A DNA stretch of 64,000 bases, taken from NCBI GenBank assembly GCA_028564925.1, contig CM053027.1, forward strand, positions 238,469,199-238,533,198, in the 5' to 3' direction. Positions within the stretch are counted from its first letter, which is position 1; each line of letters begins with the position of its first letter. The stretch comes from Lithobates sylvaticus (Eukaryota > Chordata > Amphibia > Anura > Ranidae). Under the pieces are notes generated by a model that searched no databases, was not told where the DNA came from, and was given only the letters and a program-made list of their open reading frames with translations. Made by a program: the position numbers and the translations under genes. Positions 33,991 through 45,617 of the stretch are shown one piece after another.

Positions 33991-34429
33991 CGGGGTCCCC
34001 AGAGAGCCCCCCATACATAAGTGTCCTCAGAGAGCCTCCCTACTTACATCAGGGTCTGCAGCATTGCCCTTTACATCAGAGTTCCCCTTGCACTGTAAGG
34101 TGGAATCCTGCATACTATGATGTAAAGGGGAACTCTGGGAATGTGGGGAGGACTCTGGTGACCAGAGAAAGAAACCACTAAGATAAGGGGGTACTGATAT
34201 AAGGGGGAAACCTTTATATCAGTGCCCCCTTACAATATTGTATTGACCCCCCCCTAGACTGGCCTGGCGGTGCTGTCACTGACCTCCTCTCAGGTGCATC
34301 ATGCAGGGCTCAGTCAGTCGGCTCCAGCTTGGTGGCTCTGGTTTTATCCCATAGTTTCCTCTCTGCAGTCCATACGTGTCTGACTTCTCCCATGACCCCC
34401 ATCCGGGCTGCGCTCCCTCTCTTGACTCA

Positions 34430-35850
34430 GGGGAGGTCAGAGGCTGCGGATGGGACAGGGGAGGTCAGAGGCTGCAGATGGGACAACAGGAGAGGTCAGA
34501 GGCTGTGGGGAGAGGGCAACAGGAGAGGTCAGAGGCTGTGGGGGGAGGGCAACAGGAGAGGTCAGAGGCTGTGGGGGGAGGGCAACAGGAGAGGTCAGAG
34601 GCTGTGGGGGGAGGGCAACAGGAGAGGTCAGAGGCTGTGGGGGAGGGCAACAGGAGAGGTCAGAGGCTGTGGGGGAGGGCAACAGGAGAGGTCAGAGGCT
34701 GCGGGGGGGCAACAGGAGAGGTCAGAGGCTGTGGGGGGCAACAGGAGAGGTCAGAGGCTGCGGGGGGGGGGACAGGAGAGGTCAGAGGCTGCGAAGGGGG
34801 GGGGGGGGAGGTCAGAGGCTGCGAAGGGGGGGCAGGAGGTCAGAGGCTGCGAAGGGGGGGGGGGACAGGAGGTCAGAGGCTGCAAGGGGGGGGGACAGGA
34901 GGTCAGAGGCTGCAAGGGGGGGGACAGGAGGTCAGAGGCTGCAAGGGGGGGGACAGGAGGTCAGAGGCTGCAGGGGGGGGGGGGGACAGGAGGTCAGAGG
35001 CTGCAAGGGGGGGGGACAGGAGGTCAGAGGCTGCAAGGGGGGGGACAGGAGGTCAGACGCTGCAAGGGGGGACAGGAGGTCAGACACTGCAAGGGGGGAC
35101 AGGAGGTCAGAGGCTGCAAGGGGGGGACAGGAGGTCAGAGGCTGCAAGGGGGGGACAGAAGGTCAGAGGCTGCAAAGGGGGGGCAGGAGGTCAGAGGCTG
35201 CAAGGGGCGGGCAGGAGGCCAGAGGCTGCAAGGGGGGGGCAGGAGGCCAGAGGCTGCAGGGGGGGGGGCAGGAGGTCCGAGGCTGCGAGGGGGGGGGGGA
35301 CAGGAGGTCCGAGGCTGCGAAGGGGGGGGACAGGAGGTCCGAGGCTGCGAAGGGGGGGACAGGAGGTCCGAGGCTGCGAGGGGGGGGCAGGAGGTCCGAG
35401 GCTGCGAGGGGGGGAAAAGGAGGTCTGAGGCTGCGAGGGGGGGACAGGAGGTCTGAGGCTGCGAGGGGGGGGAAAGGAGGTCCGAGGCTGCGAGGGGGGG
35501 GGGCAGGAGGTCCGAGGCTGCAAAGGGGGGGGGACAGGAGGTCAGAGGCTGCGAGGGGGGGGACAGGAGGTCTGAGGCTGCGAGGGGGGGGGGAAGGAGG
35601 TCAGAGGCTGCGAGGGGGGGGGCAGGCGGTCCGAGGCTGCGAAGGGGGGGGGGGGACAGGAGGTCAGAGGCTGCAGGGGGGGACAGGAGGTCAGAGGCTG
35701 CGAGGGGAGGGGGGCAGGAGGTCAGAGGCTGCGAGGGGGGGGCAGGAGGTCAGAGGCTGCGAGGGGGGGGCAGGAGGTCAGAGGCTGCGAAGGGGGGGCA
35801 GGAGGTCAGAGGCTTTGAGGGGGGGGACAGGAGGTCAGAGGCTGCGGAGG
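34430..35850. repeat. G-rich minisatellite with an AGGTCA in most units
   Basis: About 48 units of 27-33 bp: AGGTCAGAGGCTGC, a G tract of 4-12, then ACAGG or GCAGG. The first units carry AACAGGAG instead. Open frames across it (SEAARGG, RGCEGG and similar) are artefacts. Confidence 0.95.
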
Positions 35851-35992
35851 GGACGTTTTATTTTTAAAAAATGGCGCCACTCGGCGCTATCGTGTCACTG
35901 GTGCCGCTGCCGCCGCTGTGAGGGCAGCGGCGCCTGAAAAAAAGATGGCCACGGGGCCGACATGCAACTGCGCATGCGCATGCGCAGTTGCA

Positions 35993-37224
35993 AAGGCAAT
36001 ATACTTATAGTTTGTTCCTCAAAACCCGCTAAGCTTTCAGCCAAAGGTTTGCAATTTTTGCCTTGCCAATGCATTACAATTCATATGTGGCCAGGGCCTG
36101 TGCTACAACTAGGCAAACTAGGCGGCTGTCTAGGTAGGGCTGCCACCTGTCCGGTTTTGTCCCGGACAGTCCAAGTTTTGACACATTTTCAACCCACCAG
36201 AAACCCGGGCACATTCACATTCAACCGTCCTGTGACCAGTGGCCCGACCACAACATCTAGTAGCGGCGCATCCTGATTTACGTGCCCGGCATCAATGTTA
36301 CACATATTACTGAGCCTGTGCGCTCTGAGCCCAGCTCAGCGATGGGCAGCGGGCACCCTGTGATTGGCTAAATGGGTAACATCCAGGCAGCGGACACAAG
36401 GGTCTGTGATTGGCCCAGTGGCACTTGTCACATGTAGAGGCAGGGCTGGACTGTAGGTGATTGCGGCCGCCCGGAGTCCCGCCTCCCTTCCTGGCATGCA
36501 CTGTGTGTCTCCTCACTGAGGTCTATTTCTCATCTGCCCTCTCACCCCTCTCTGTCAGCCACCTCCTCTATGTAAGCCACCCCCCCTCCTCTGTCAGCTA
36601 CCCCCCCTCCTCTGTCAGCTACCCCCTCCCCTCTGTCAGCTACCCCCAAACAGCATGCACCTCACCCCTTCTTCCCTCGCTCCAGCGTGGCTAATGTCCT
36701 GCAGCCAGTTCACACTACACTGTCTGTCTGTGCGCTCTCTCTCCCACCCAGCCACTGGCACCAATGCTGCCAGAGAATGGAGGGCCACTCCAGCAACCAG
36801 GGATGCTTTTGCAGGAGAAAGCGTGGTATTACAGACTCCACCCCCTAACAGGTTCACACACACACATCTTTGCAGCGGCTCCTGAAAGGTAAGGGTTTTT
36901 TTCTCGCTCTAATGGAGGTCTCTATTGGGGGGGGGGGGGGGGTGGGCACATATTATGATATTAAATCTGTTATGTTCTTCTCTATTTGTGGGGTGCCATT
37001 GGATTGCTTTGAATTTTTTTTGGCTTTTTTTGTAATTAAATGCACAGTGTCACGTTATGAACAGTTTATATGGGGTTGGGTTCAGTAGAGCTGATTCAGG
37101 TTTTTGGATGAAGGTACACTGCCCTACTGACACCGTCCACTGTCCTCCGGTTTTAACCCGGACAGTCTGGGTTTGTTTTGATGTGCCCGGGTTTCAACCC
37201 ACCAGAAACCTGGTGTTCAACCGT
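35993..37224. repeat. host-side dispersed repeats and a CT-rich minisatellite
   Basis: 36140-36275 and 37135-37224 (continuing at 47751) are two copies of one dispersed repeat containing CCCGGACAGTC, CAACCCACCAGAAACC and CAACCGTCCTGTGAC. 36090-36130 is a fragment reading GTGCTACAACTAGGCAAACTAGG. 36575-36645 is a short array of CCTCCTCTGTCAGCTACCCC. 36931-36944 is a G run. I see no gene. Confidence 0.6.
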
Positions 37225-37241
37225 CCTGTGACTAGGGATGG

Positions 37242-37506
37242 GCCCGGTGCTCGATGCGAACCCACGATCGCATCGAGCACCGGGCGTTCGCTCGCTCGGC
37301 GAGCCCAGAACTATTTTGGCCGCTCGCATCACGTTCGTGTGATGCGAGCGGCCCCGCAATGCATTGCGGCCGGCGCGGCCGGCGCAGTGCATTGCTGGCT
37401 GATGATTGGCCAAGCATGCACTGTGACCCCGCATGCTTGGCCAATCACAGCCCCGGAAACTCGAAGAGCCATAATTGGCTACAGGCAGGACGCCTGTAGC
37501 CAATTA
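37242..37506. promoter_or_regulatory. run of perfect hairpins in the hAT left subterminal region
   Basis: Five inverted repeats without mismatch: 37242-37259/37268-37285 (18 bp, GCCCGGTGCTCGATGCGA), 37318-37332/37339-37353 (15 bp, GGCCGCTCGCATCAC), the palindrome 37354-37369 (CCGCAATGCATTGCGG), 37404-37419/37431-37446 (16 bp, GATTGGCCAAGCATGC) and 37472-37486/37492-37506 (15 bp, TAATTGGCTACAGGC). The last two contain inverted CCAAT boxes. Subterminal hAT sequences normally bind transposase, so these may be binding sites, promoter elements or both. Confidence 0.9.
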
Positions 37507-37540
37507 CAGCTCAGGGGCTGTAGTACACGCCCCCCCCCCC

Positions 37541-37550
37541 CTATAAAAGG
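37541..37550 (+). promoter_or_regulatory. TATA box of the hAT transposon
   Basis: CTATAAAAGG follows a C run and the CCAAT-containing hairpins, in the orientation of the transposase. Transcription would begin about 30 bp downstream and read through the whole 64/65-bp array before reaching the start codon, unless the array is spliced out. Confidence 0.6.
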
Positions 37551-37689
37551 CCGCCACGCCGTCTGCGCCGGTCACATGCTGTTCCGGCGCAGATAGAGCA
37601 GGCTAGATCTGTGACACTCTGCTGGATTTAGTTAGTTAGAGAGATTTACTTAGAGAGATCGAGTTAGATAGATTCATTCATTTAGATTG

Positions 37690-40600
37690 ATTTAGAAAGA
37701 GGGGCTTGTAGTGTGCTCGTGGCAGGCAGGCAGAGCTCCTATATTTTGTTCCCAGAAGCACCTATAGGACTTGTAGTGTGTTCGTGGCAGGCAGGCAGAG
37801 CTCCTATATTTTGTTCCCAGAAGCACCTATAGGACTTGTAGTGTGTTCGTGGCAGGCAGGCAGAGCTCCTATATTTTGTTCCCAGAAGCACCTATAGGAC
37901 TTGTAGTGTGTTCGTGGCAGGCAGGCAGAGCTCCTATATTTTGTTCCCAGAAGCACCTATAGGACTTGTAGTGTGTTCGTGGCAGGCAGGCAGAGCTCCT
38001 ATATTTTGTTCCCAGAAGCACCTATAGGACTTGTAGTGTGTTCGTGGCAGGCAGGCAGAGCTCCTATATTTTGTTCCCAGAAGCACCTATAGGACTTGAA
38101 GTGTGTTAGTCCCATCACACAGACCTACATTTTCTTCCCAGAAGCACCTATAGGACTTGAAGTGTGTTAGTCCCATCACACAGAGATCATATATTTTGTT
38201 CCCAGAAGCACCTATAGGACTTGAAGTGTGTTAGTCCCATCACACAGACCTATATTTCCTTCCCAGAAGCACCTATAGGACTTGAAGTGTGTTAGTCCCA
38301 TCACACAGAGATCATATATTTTGTTCCCAGAAGCACCTATAGGACTTGAAGTGTGTTAGTCCCATCACACAGACCTACATTTTCTTCCCAGAAGCACCTA
38401 TAGGACTTGAAGTGTGTTAGTCCCATCACACAGAGATCATATATTTTGTTCCCAGAAGCACCTATAGGACTTGAAGTGTGTTAGTCCCATCACACAGAGA
38501 TCATATATTTTGTTCCCAGAAGCACCTATAGGACTTGAAGTGTGTTAGTCCCATCACACAGACCTACATTTTCTTCCCAGAAGCACCTATAGGACTTGAA
38601 GTGTGTTAGTCCCATCACACAGAGATCATATATTTTGTTCCCAGAAGCACCTATAGGACTTGAAGTGTGTTAGTCCCATCACACAGAGATCATATATTTT
38701 GTTCCCAGAAGCACCTATAGGACTTGAAGTGTGTTAGTCCCATCACACAGACCTACATTTTCTTCCCAGAAGCACCTATAGGACTTGAAGTGTGTTAGTC
38801 CCATCACACAGAGATCATATATTTTGTTCCCCAGAAGCACCTATAGGACTTGAAGTGTGTTAGTCCCATCACACAGATATCATATATTTTGTTCCCAGAA
38901 GCACCTATAGGACTTGAAGTGTGTTAGTCCCATCACACAGAGATCATATATTTTGTTCCCAGAAGCACCTATAGGACTTGAAGTGTGTTAGTCCCATCAC
39001 ACAGACCTATATTTCCTTCCCAGAAGCACCTATAGGACTTGAAGTGTGTTAGTCCCATCACACAGAGATCATATATTTTGTTCCCAGAAGCACCTATAGG
39101 ACTTGAAGTGTGTTAGTCCCATCACACAGACCTACATTTTCTTCCCAGAAGCACCTATAGGACTTGAAGTGTGTTAGTCCCATCACACAGAGATCATATA
39201 TTTTGTTCCCAGAAGCACCTATAGGACTTGAAGTGTGTTAGTCCCATCACACAGACCTACATTTTCTTCCCAGAAGCACCTATAGGACTTGAAGTGTGTT
39301 AGTCCCATCACACAGAGATCATATATTTTGTTCCCAGAAGCACCTATAGGACTTGAAGTGTGTTAGTCCCATCACACAGAGATCATATATTTTGTTCCCA
39401 GAAGCACCTATAGGACTTGAAGTGTGTTAGTCCCATCACACAGAGATCATATATTTTGTTCCCAGAAGCACCTATAGGACTTGAAGTGTGTTAGTCCCAT
39501 CACACAGACCTATATTTCCTTCCCAGAAGCACCTATAGGACTTGAAGTGTGTTAGTCCCATCACACAGAGATCATATATTTTGTTCCCAGAAGCACCTAT
39601 AGGACTTGAAGTGTGTTAGTCCATCACACAGACCTACATTTTCTTCCCAGAAGCACCTATAGGACTTGAAGTGTGTTAGTCCCATCACACAGAGATCATA
39701 TATTTTGTTCCCAGAAGCACCTATAGGACTTGAAGTGTGTTAGTCCCATCACACAGACCTACATTTTCTTCTCAGAAGCACCCATAGGACTTGAAGTGTG
39801 TTAGTCCCATCACACAGACCTATATTTTCTTCCCAGAAGCACCTATAGGACTTGAAGTGTGTTAGTCCCATCACACAGAGATCATATATTTTGTTCCCAG
39901 AAGCACCTATAGGACTTGAAGTGTGTTAGTCCCATCACACAGAGATCATATATTTTGTTCCCAGAAGCACCTATAGGACTTGAAGTGTGTTAGTCCCATC
40001 ACACAGAGATCATATATTTTGTTCCCAGAAGCACCTATAGGACTTGAAGTGTGTTAGTCCCATCACACAGACCTACATTTTCTTCCCAGAAGCACCTATA
40101 GGACTTGAAGTGTGTTAGTCCCATCACACAGACCTACATTTTCTTCCCAGAAGCACCCATAGGACTTGAAGTGTGTTAGTCCCATCACACAGACCTATAT
40201 TTTCTTCCCAGAAGCACCCATAGGACTTGAAGTGTGTTAGTCCCATCACACAGAGCTCCTCTATTTTCTTTGCAGAAGCACCCATAGGACTTCTAGTGTG
40301 TTAGTGGCATCACACAGAGCTCCTATATTTTCTTTTCAGCAGCACCCACAGGACTTCTAGTGTGTTAGTGGCATCACACAGAGCTCCTCTATTTTCTTTG
40401 CAGAAGCACCCACAGGACTTCTAGTGTGTTAGTGGCATCACACAGAGCTCCTCTATTTTCTTTGCAGAAGCACCCACAGGACTTCTAGTGTGTTAGTGGC
40501 ATCACACAGAGCTCCTCTATTTTCTTTGCAGAAGCACCCACAGGACTTCTAGTGTGTTAGTGGCATCACACAGAGCTCCTCTATTTTCTTTGCAGAAGCA

Positions 40601-42275
40601 CCCATAGGACTTCTAGTGTGTTAGTGGCATCACACAGAGCTCCTATATTTTCTTCTCAGCAGCACCCACAGGACTTCTAGTGTGTTAGTGCCATCACACA
40701 GAGCTCCTCTATTTTCTTTGCAGAAGCACCCATAGGACTTCTAGTGTGTTAGTGGCATCACACAGAGCTCCTATATTTTCTTCTCAGCAGCACCCACAGG
40801 ACTTCTAGTGTGTTAGTGGCATCACACAGAGCTCCTCTATTTTCTTTGCAGAAGCACCCACAGGACTTCTAGTGTGTTAGTGGCATCACACAGAGCTCCT
40901 CTATTTTCTTTGCAGAAGCACCCATAGGACTTCTAGTGTGTTAGTGGCATCACACAGAGCTCCTATATTTTCTTCTCAGCAGCACCCACAGGACTTCTAG
41001 TGTGTTAGTGGCATCACACAGAGCTCCTCTATTTTCTTTGCAGAAGCACCCATAGGACTTCTAGTGTGTTAGTGGCATCACACAGAGCTCCTATATTTTC
41101 TTCTCAGCAGCACCCACAGGACTTCTAGTGTGTTAGTGGCATCACACAGAGCTCCTCTATTTTCTTTGCAGAAGCACCCACAGGACTTCTAGTGTGTTAG
41201 TGGCATCACACAGAGCTCCTATATTTTCTTCTCAGCAGCACCCACAGGACTTCTAGTGTGTTAGTGGCATCACACAGAGCTCCTCTATTTTCTTTGCAGA
41301 AGCACCCACAGGACTTCTAGTGTGTTAGTGGCATCACACAGAGCTCCTCTATTTTCTTCTCAGCAGCACCCACAGGACTTCTAGTGTGTTAGTGGCATCA
41401 CACAGAGCTCCTCTATTTTCTTTGCAGAAGCACCCACAGGACTTCTAGTGTGTTAGTGGCATCACACAGAGCTCCTCTATTTTCTTTGCAGAAGCACCCA
41501 TAGGACTTCTAGTGTGTTAGTGGCATCACGCAGAGCTCCTATATTTTCTTCTCAGCAGCACCCACAGGACTTCTAGTGTGTTAGTGGCATCACACAGAGC
41601 TCCTCTATTTTCTTTGCAGAAGCACCCACAGGACTTCTAGTGTGTTAGTGGCATCACACAGAGCTCCTCTATTTTCTTTGCAGAAGCACCCATAGGACTT
41701 CTAGTGTGTTAGTGGCATCACACAGAGCTCCTATATTTTCTTCTCAGCAGCACCCACAGGACTTCTAGTGTGTTAGTGGCATCACACAGAGCTCCTCTAT
41801 TTTCTTTGCAGAAGCACCCACAGGACTTCTAGTGTGTTAGTGGCATCACACAGAGCTCCTCTATTTTCTTTGCAGAAGCACCCATAGGACTTCTAGTGTG
41901 TTAGTGGCATCACACAGAGCTCCTATATTTTCTTCTCAGCAGCACCCACAGGACTTCTAGTGTGTTAGTGGCATCACACAGAGCTCCTCTATTTTCTTTG
42001 CAGAAGCACCCACAGGACTTCTAGTGTGTTAGTGGCATCACACAGAGCTCCTCTATTTTCTTTGCAGAAGCACCCATAGGACTTCTAGTGTGTTAGTGGC
42101 ATCACACAGAGCTCCTATATTTTCTTCTCAGCAGCACCCACAGGACTTCTAGTGTGTTAGTGGCATCACACAGAGCTCCTCTATTTTCTTTGCAGAAGCA
42201 CCCATAGGACTTCTAGTGTGTTAGTGGCATCACACAGAGCTCCTATATATTCTTCTCAGCAGCACCCACAGGACT
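37690..42275 (+). repeat. 64/65-bp tandem array, about 70 units, in three blocks
   Basis: Block A (to about 38095): 65-bp units with GTGTTCGTGGCAGGCAGGCAG. Block B (about 38096-40240): 64-bp units with GAAGTGTGTTAGTCCCATCA, in which endings AGATCATATATTTTGTTCC and ACCTACATTTTCTTCC alternate in a recurring order. Block C (to about 42275): 64-bp units with TTCTAGTGTGTTAGTGGCAT, alternating TTCTTTGCAGAAGCACC and TTCTTCTCAGCAGCACC. All share a CAGAAGCACC-ATAGGACTT core. The array stops 10 bp before the transposase ATG. Each unit has a pyrimidine tract followed by CAG, resembling a 3' splice site. Confidence 0.97.
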
Positions 42276-42285
42276 ACCGACTACA

Positions 42286-45200
42286 ATGGCTGGAAGACCG
42301 CCAAGGGGAGGCAGAGCGTGCAGAGCCAAGAACACAGGGCAGGCAGGCTCTGTTTCTAGTGGACGTGGCCGTGGACGTGGACGTGGTCGTGCATCGTCAT
42401 CAGCACGTGGCCATGGGACACGCGCGTCTTTGTTTTCGGCAGCTGGACATGTGGAGCCGCATCATGCTGAAGGCTTGGTAGAATGGATGACCAAGCCCTC
42501 CTCATCCTCCTCATCCTCTCTCACCCAGGCTCAGGGTACTGACAGAGCATCATCAGCCACCCCTTCCCTAGACCCACCATGTCCTCCTGAGGAGTCCCCC
42601 GAACTCTTTGAGCACAGTGTTGGGTACATGCTCCAGGAGGATGCCCAACGATTCGAAGGCTCGGATGATGATACCCAGCTTGAGGAATCTGGCAGTACTG
42701 TTCCACCAGCTGCAGCTTACTGCCAGGTTTGCTCTAGTGGTGAAGAGGGAGGGGATGATGAGGTCACTGACTCCACGTGGGTGCCTGAAGGGAGAGAGGA
42801 TGAGGAGGAGGACGAGGAGGAGGAGGATGCGGCGTCACATGTCCAACGAGGCAGGATGCCCCCTGGAGGCCAGGTAGAGGCCAGCACAGCAACTGTACAA
42901 CACCGCAGAGCTCCGCCTGTGCAGGGCGCTGCCTCTGCACGTTATCAGAAAAGTTCTTTGGTGTGGGCCTTTTTTGAGACGAGTGCAGCAGATCGCACCA
43001 CTGCTATTTGCAATATTTGTCTCAAGCGTATCTCGCGTGGCCAAAACATCAGCCGCTTGGGCACCACAAGCATGACCAGACATATGGCGACCTGCCATGC
43101 AGCTCGTTGGCAGGCACACATAAAAGACCCACACCAAAGAACTAAGCGGACCTCTCCTTGCTCCTCCTCAGCTGGGATCTCCATCCCCACTACACCTTCA
43201 GTCCTCTCTGAAAGCTGCTCTGAGAGGACTGAAGGTGTAGAATTAGGTGTGTCACAACCAAGTACTTGCAGTACACCGACGTCCGATTGCAGCAGGCAAA
43301 TTTCCCTGCCCCAGCTGCTGGACCGTAGAAAGAAGTACACTCCCAGCCATCCACATGCCCAGCGGTTGAATGCTAGCCTGGCTAAATTGCTAGCACTTCA
43401 ACTGCTGCCTTTTCAGTTGGTAGACTCGGCCCCCTTCCGTGAGTTTGTTCAATGTGCGGTTCCTCAGTGGCAGGTTCCCAAACGCCACTTTTTCTCACGG
43501 AAGGCGATTCCGTCTCTCTACCGGCATGTGGAGGGCAATGTCCATGCCTCGCTGGACAGGGCGGTCAGCGGTAAGGTGCATATTACCGCTGACTCATGGT
43601 CCAGCAGGCATGGACAGGGACGGTACCTTTCTTTCACGGCCCATTGGGTCACTCTATTGGCAGCTGGGAGGGATGCAGGACAAGGTGCAGTAGTGTTGGA
43701 GGTTGTTCCGCCACCACGCCTCCAAAACGCTACTACTGCTACTGGTTGTGACACACCTCTCTCCTCCACCCCCTCCTCTTCTTCTTCCTCCAGTGCTCTG
43801 TCCTTGGAACCAGCGGTGCTCCGTAGGCGTACAAGGGGCTACGCAAGTACGCAGGCAAAAAGATGCCATGCCGTGCTTGCGCTGGTGTGTTTGGGGGACA
43901 GGAGCCACACTGGGCCAGAGGTTCTGGCAGCTCTGCAGGGGCAGGCCGAGAGGTGGTTGACGCCACGTCAGCTTAAGCCAGGAATGGTCGTTTCTGACAA
44001 TGGCACCAACCTCCTCTCCGCCCTGCGACAGGGGCAGCTCACCCATGTGCCCTGCATGGCTCACGTCCTCAACCTGGTGGTGCAGCGGTTCTTGGGCAGG
44101 TTCCCAGGCTTACAGGATGTCCTGAGGCAGGCCAGGAAAGTCTGTGTGCATTTCCGCCGATCTTATAATGCCAGTGCTCGGCTGACTGAGCTGCAAAAGG
44201 AGCTGAACCTGCCCAAGAACCGCCTAATATGTGACATGCCCACCAGGTGGAACTCAACGTTGGCCATGCTGCAGCGACTGCACACGCAGCAGAGGGCCAT
44301 CAATGAGTACCTTTGCGACTACGGCACCAGGACAGGGTCAGGGGAGCTTGGTTTTTTTTCCCCACGTCAGTGGAGCATGATCAGGGATGCATGCACTGTC
44401 CTCTCACCATTTGAGGAGGCCACGAGGATGGTGAGCAGTGACAGTGCATGCATCAGTGACACTGTCCCTCTTGTCCACCTGTTGGAGCATACGCTGCGTG
44501 GGATAATGGACAGGGCACTTGAGGCAGAACAGAGGCAGGAAGAGGAGGACTTCCTTGCCTCTCAAGGCCCCCTTTATCCGGACAGTGTTCCTTCTGTCCC
44601 ACCCATCACACAGGAAGAGGATGAGGAGGAGGAGGAGGAGGAGGAGGAGGATTGTGTGAGCATGGAGGTGGAGCCTGGCACTCAGCATCAGCAGCAGCAG
44701 TCTTTTAGGGATGATGTACAGTCCCAACAAACCAGTGGACTTGTACGTGGCTGGGAGGAGGTGGCTGGCGATCATGTCATCCTCAGTGACCCAGAAGACT
44801 CCGGACCGAATGCCTCAGCTAACCTACGCTGCATGGCCTCCCTGATCCTGCAAAGCCTGCGGAAGGATCCTCGTGTTCTTCGGATCAAGGAGAGGGACCA
44901 TTACTGGCTGGCCACTCTCCTTGATCCGCGGTACAAGGGTAAGTTGCGGACCTTATCTTGCCATCGCAGAGGGAGCAGAGGATGAGACATCTCAGGGAGG
45001 CCTTGCAGAAAGGTCTGTGCAACGCGTTCCCAGAAACTGGGAGGCTACAAACTCCTGGTCCTGGGCGACGAGTTGCTGAGGCTTCGGTCAGTGGCAGAAG
45101 GAGCGGTGGGGAAGGTGGACGTCTGACCGATGCGTTCAGACAATTTTTTTTAGTCCGCAGCCCCAAGGTATGATCGGTTCCAGCAACCATCGCCAGCGTC

Positions 45201-45511
45201 TGATATACATGGTGCAGGAATACCTTGGGGCAAGGTCAGACTTGGACACCTTTCCCACCGAAAATCCTCTGGCTTACTGGGTCCTGAGGATGGATCACTG
45301 GCCAGAGCTTGCACAGTATGCAATTGAGCTACTGGCCTGTCCTGCCTCCAGCGTTCTTTCCGAACGCACATTCAGTGCTGCTGGAGGATTTGTGACTGAT
45401 CATAGGGTGCGCCTGTCCACCGCCTCGGTTGATCGACTGACCTTCATCAAAATGAATCAGTCTTGGATCACCACCAGCTACCAGGCACCTGAGGCGGATA
45501 TAACCGAATAA
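42286..45511 (+). pseudogene. hAT transposase with BED zinc finger (two frame changes)
   Basis: The ATG at 42286 opens an 899-codon frame. An Arg/Gly-rich N-terminus (GRGRGRGRGR) is followed by an acidic run, then a BED finger with C242, C245, H266 and H271 (C-x2-C-x20-H-x4-H). The RNase-H-like catalytic core follows: TADSWSS (D436), VVSDNGTN (D571), CMAHVLNL (C590, H593), MPTRWNST, and LLDPRYKG near 44937. A long acidic/Gln insertion lies between. The hAT dimerisation region with SSVLSERTFSAAGGF is at 45345-45390. Frame changes occur soon after 44940 and near 45170, so three frames carry the C-terminus. The SVLSERTFSAAG form suggests the Ac branch of hAT. Its product would bind the TAGGGATG ends and move the element. 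Apart from the two shifts it is full length. Confidence 0.93.
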
Positions 45512-45617
45512 TTTTTAATGTCACATCCCTTCAAGACTGCCTATGCTGATGCTGAGTGACTGTCCTCTTATGTTCACTGACTATCCTCTTCCTCCTCCTC
45601 AATGATCCATGCCACCA

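Larger units (their letters stand above)
32473..35992. mobile_element. hAT-like minisatellite element, copy 1 (right end lost)
   Basis: Begins CAGTGCCAATCCTGACCTCC. Its order of parts is the same as the complete copy at 51409-53944: 230 bp of unique sequence, a 29-bp C-rich array, a 430-bp unique middle, a G-rich array, then the palindrome arm ending in ATGCGCAGTTGC. The right terminus and second palindrome arm are missing, and the flanking 8 bp (CCCGTGAC) has no partner. Both arrays are larger than in copy 2. No transposase is present. Confidence 0.75.

Noticed and set aside
32697-34120. Long plus-strand open frames of up to 473 codons with repeated YTRVPREPP/LTPGSPES peptides
   Set aside because: They are translations of a 29-bp tandem repeat that rotates through all frames. 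There is no start context, domain or conservation beyond the repeat.
34329-35937. Several overlapping open frames of 350-495 codons rich in Gly and Arg
   Set aside because: Same cause: a G-rich minisatellite lacking stop codons, open in several frames at once.
36461-36885. Possible host exon near a CpG-containing stretch
   Set aside because: Only short frames, no splice-site pattern or domain, and the surrounding sequence is repetitive.
37690-42275. Possible CRISPR array because of regular 64-bp spacing
   Set aside because: The units are contiguous repeats with no unique spacers, in a eukaryotic transposon context, with no cas genes.
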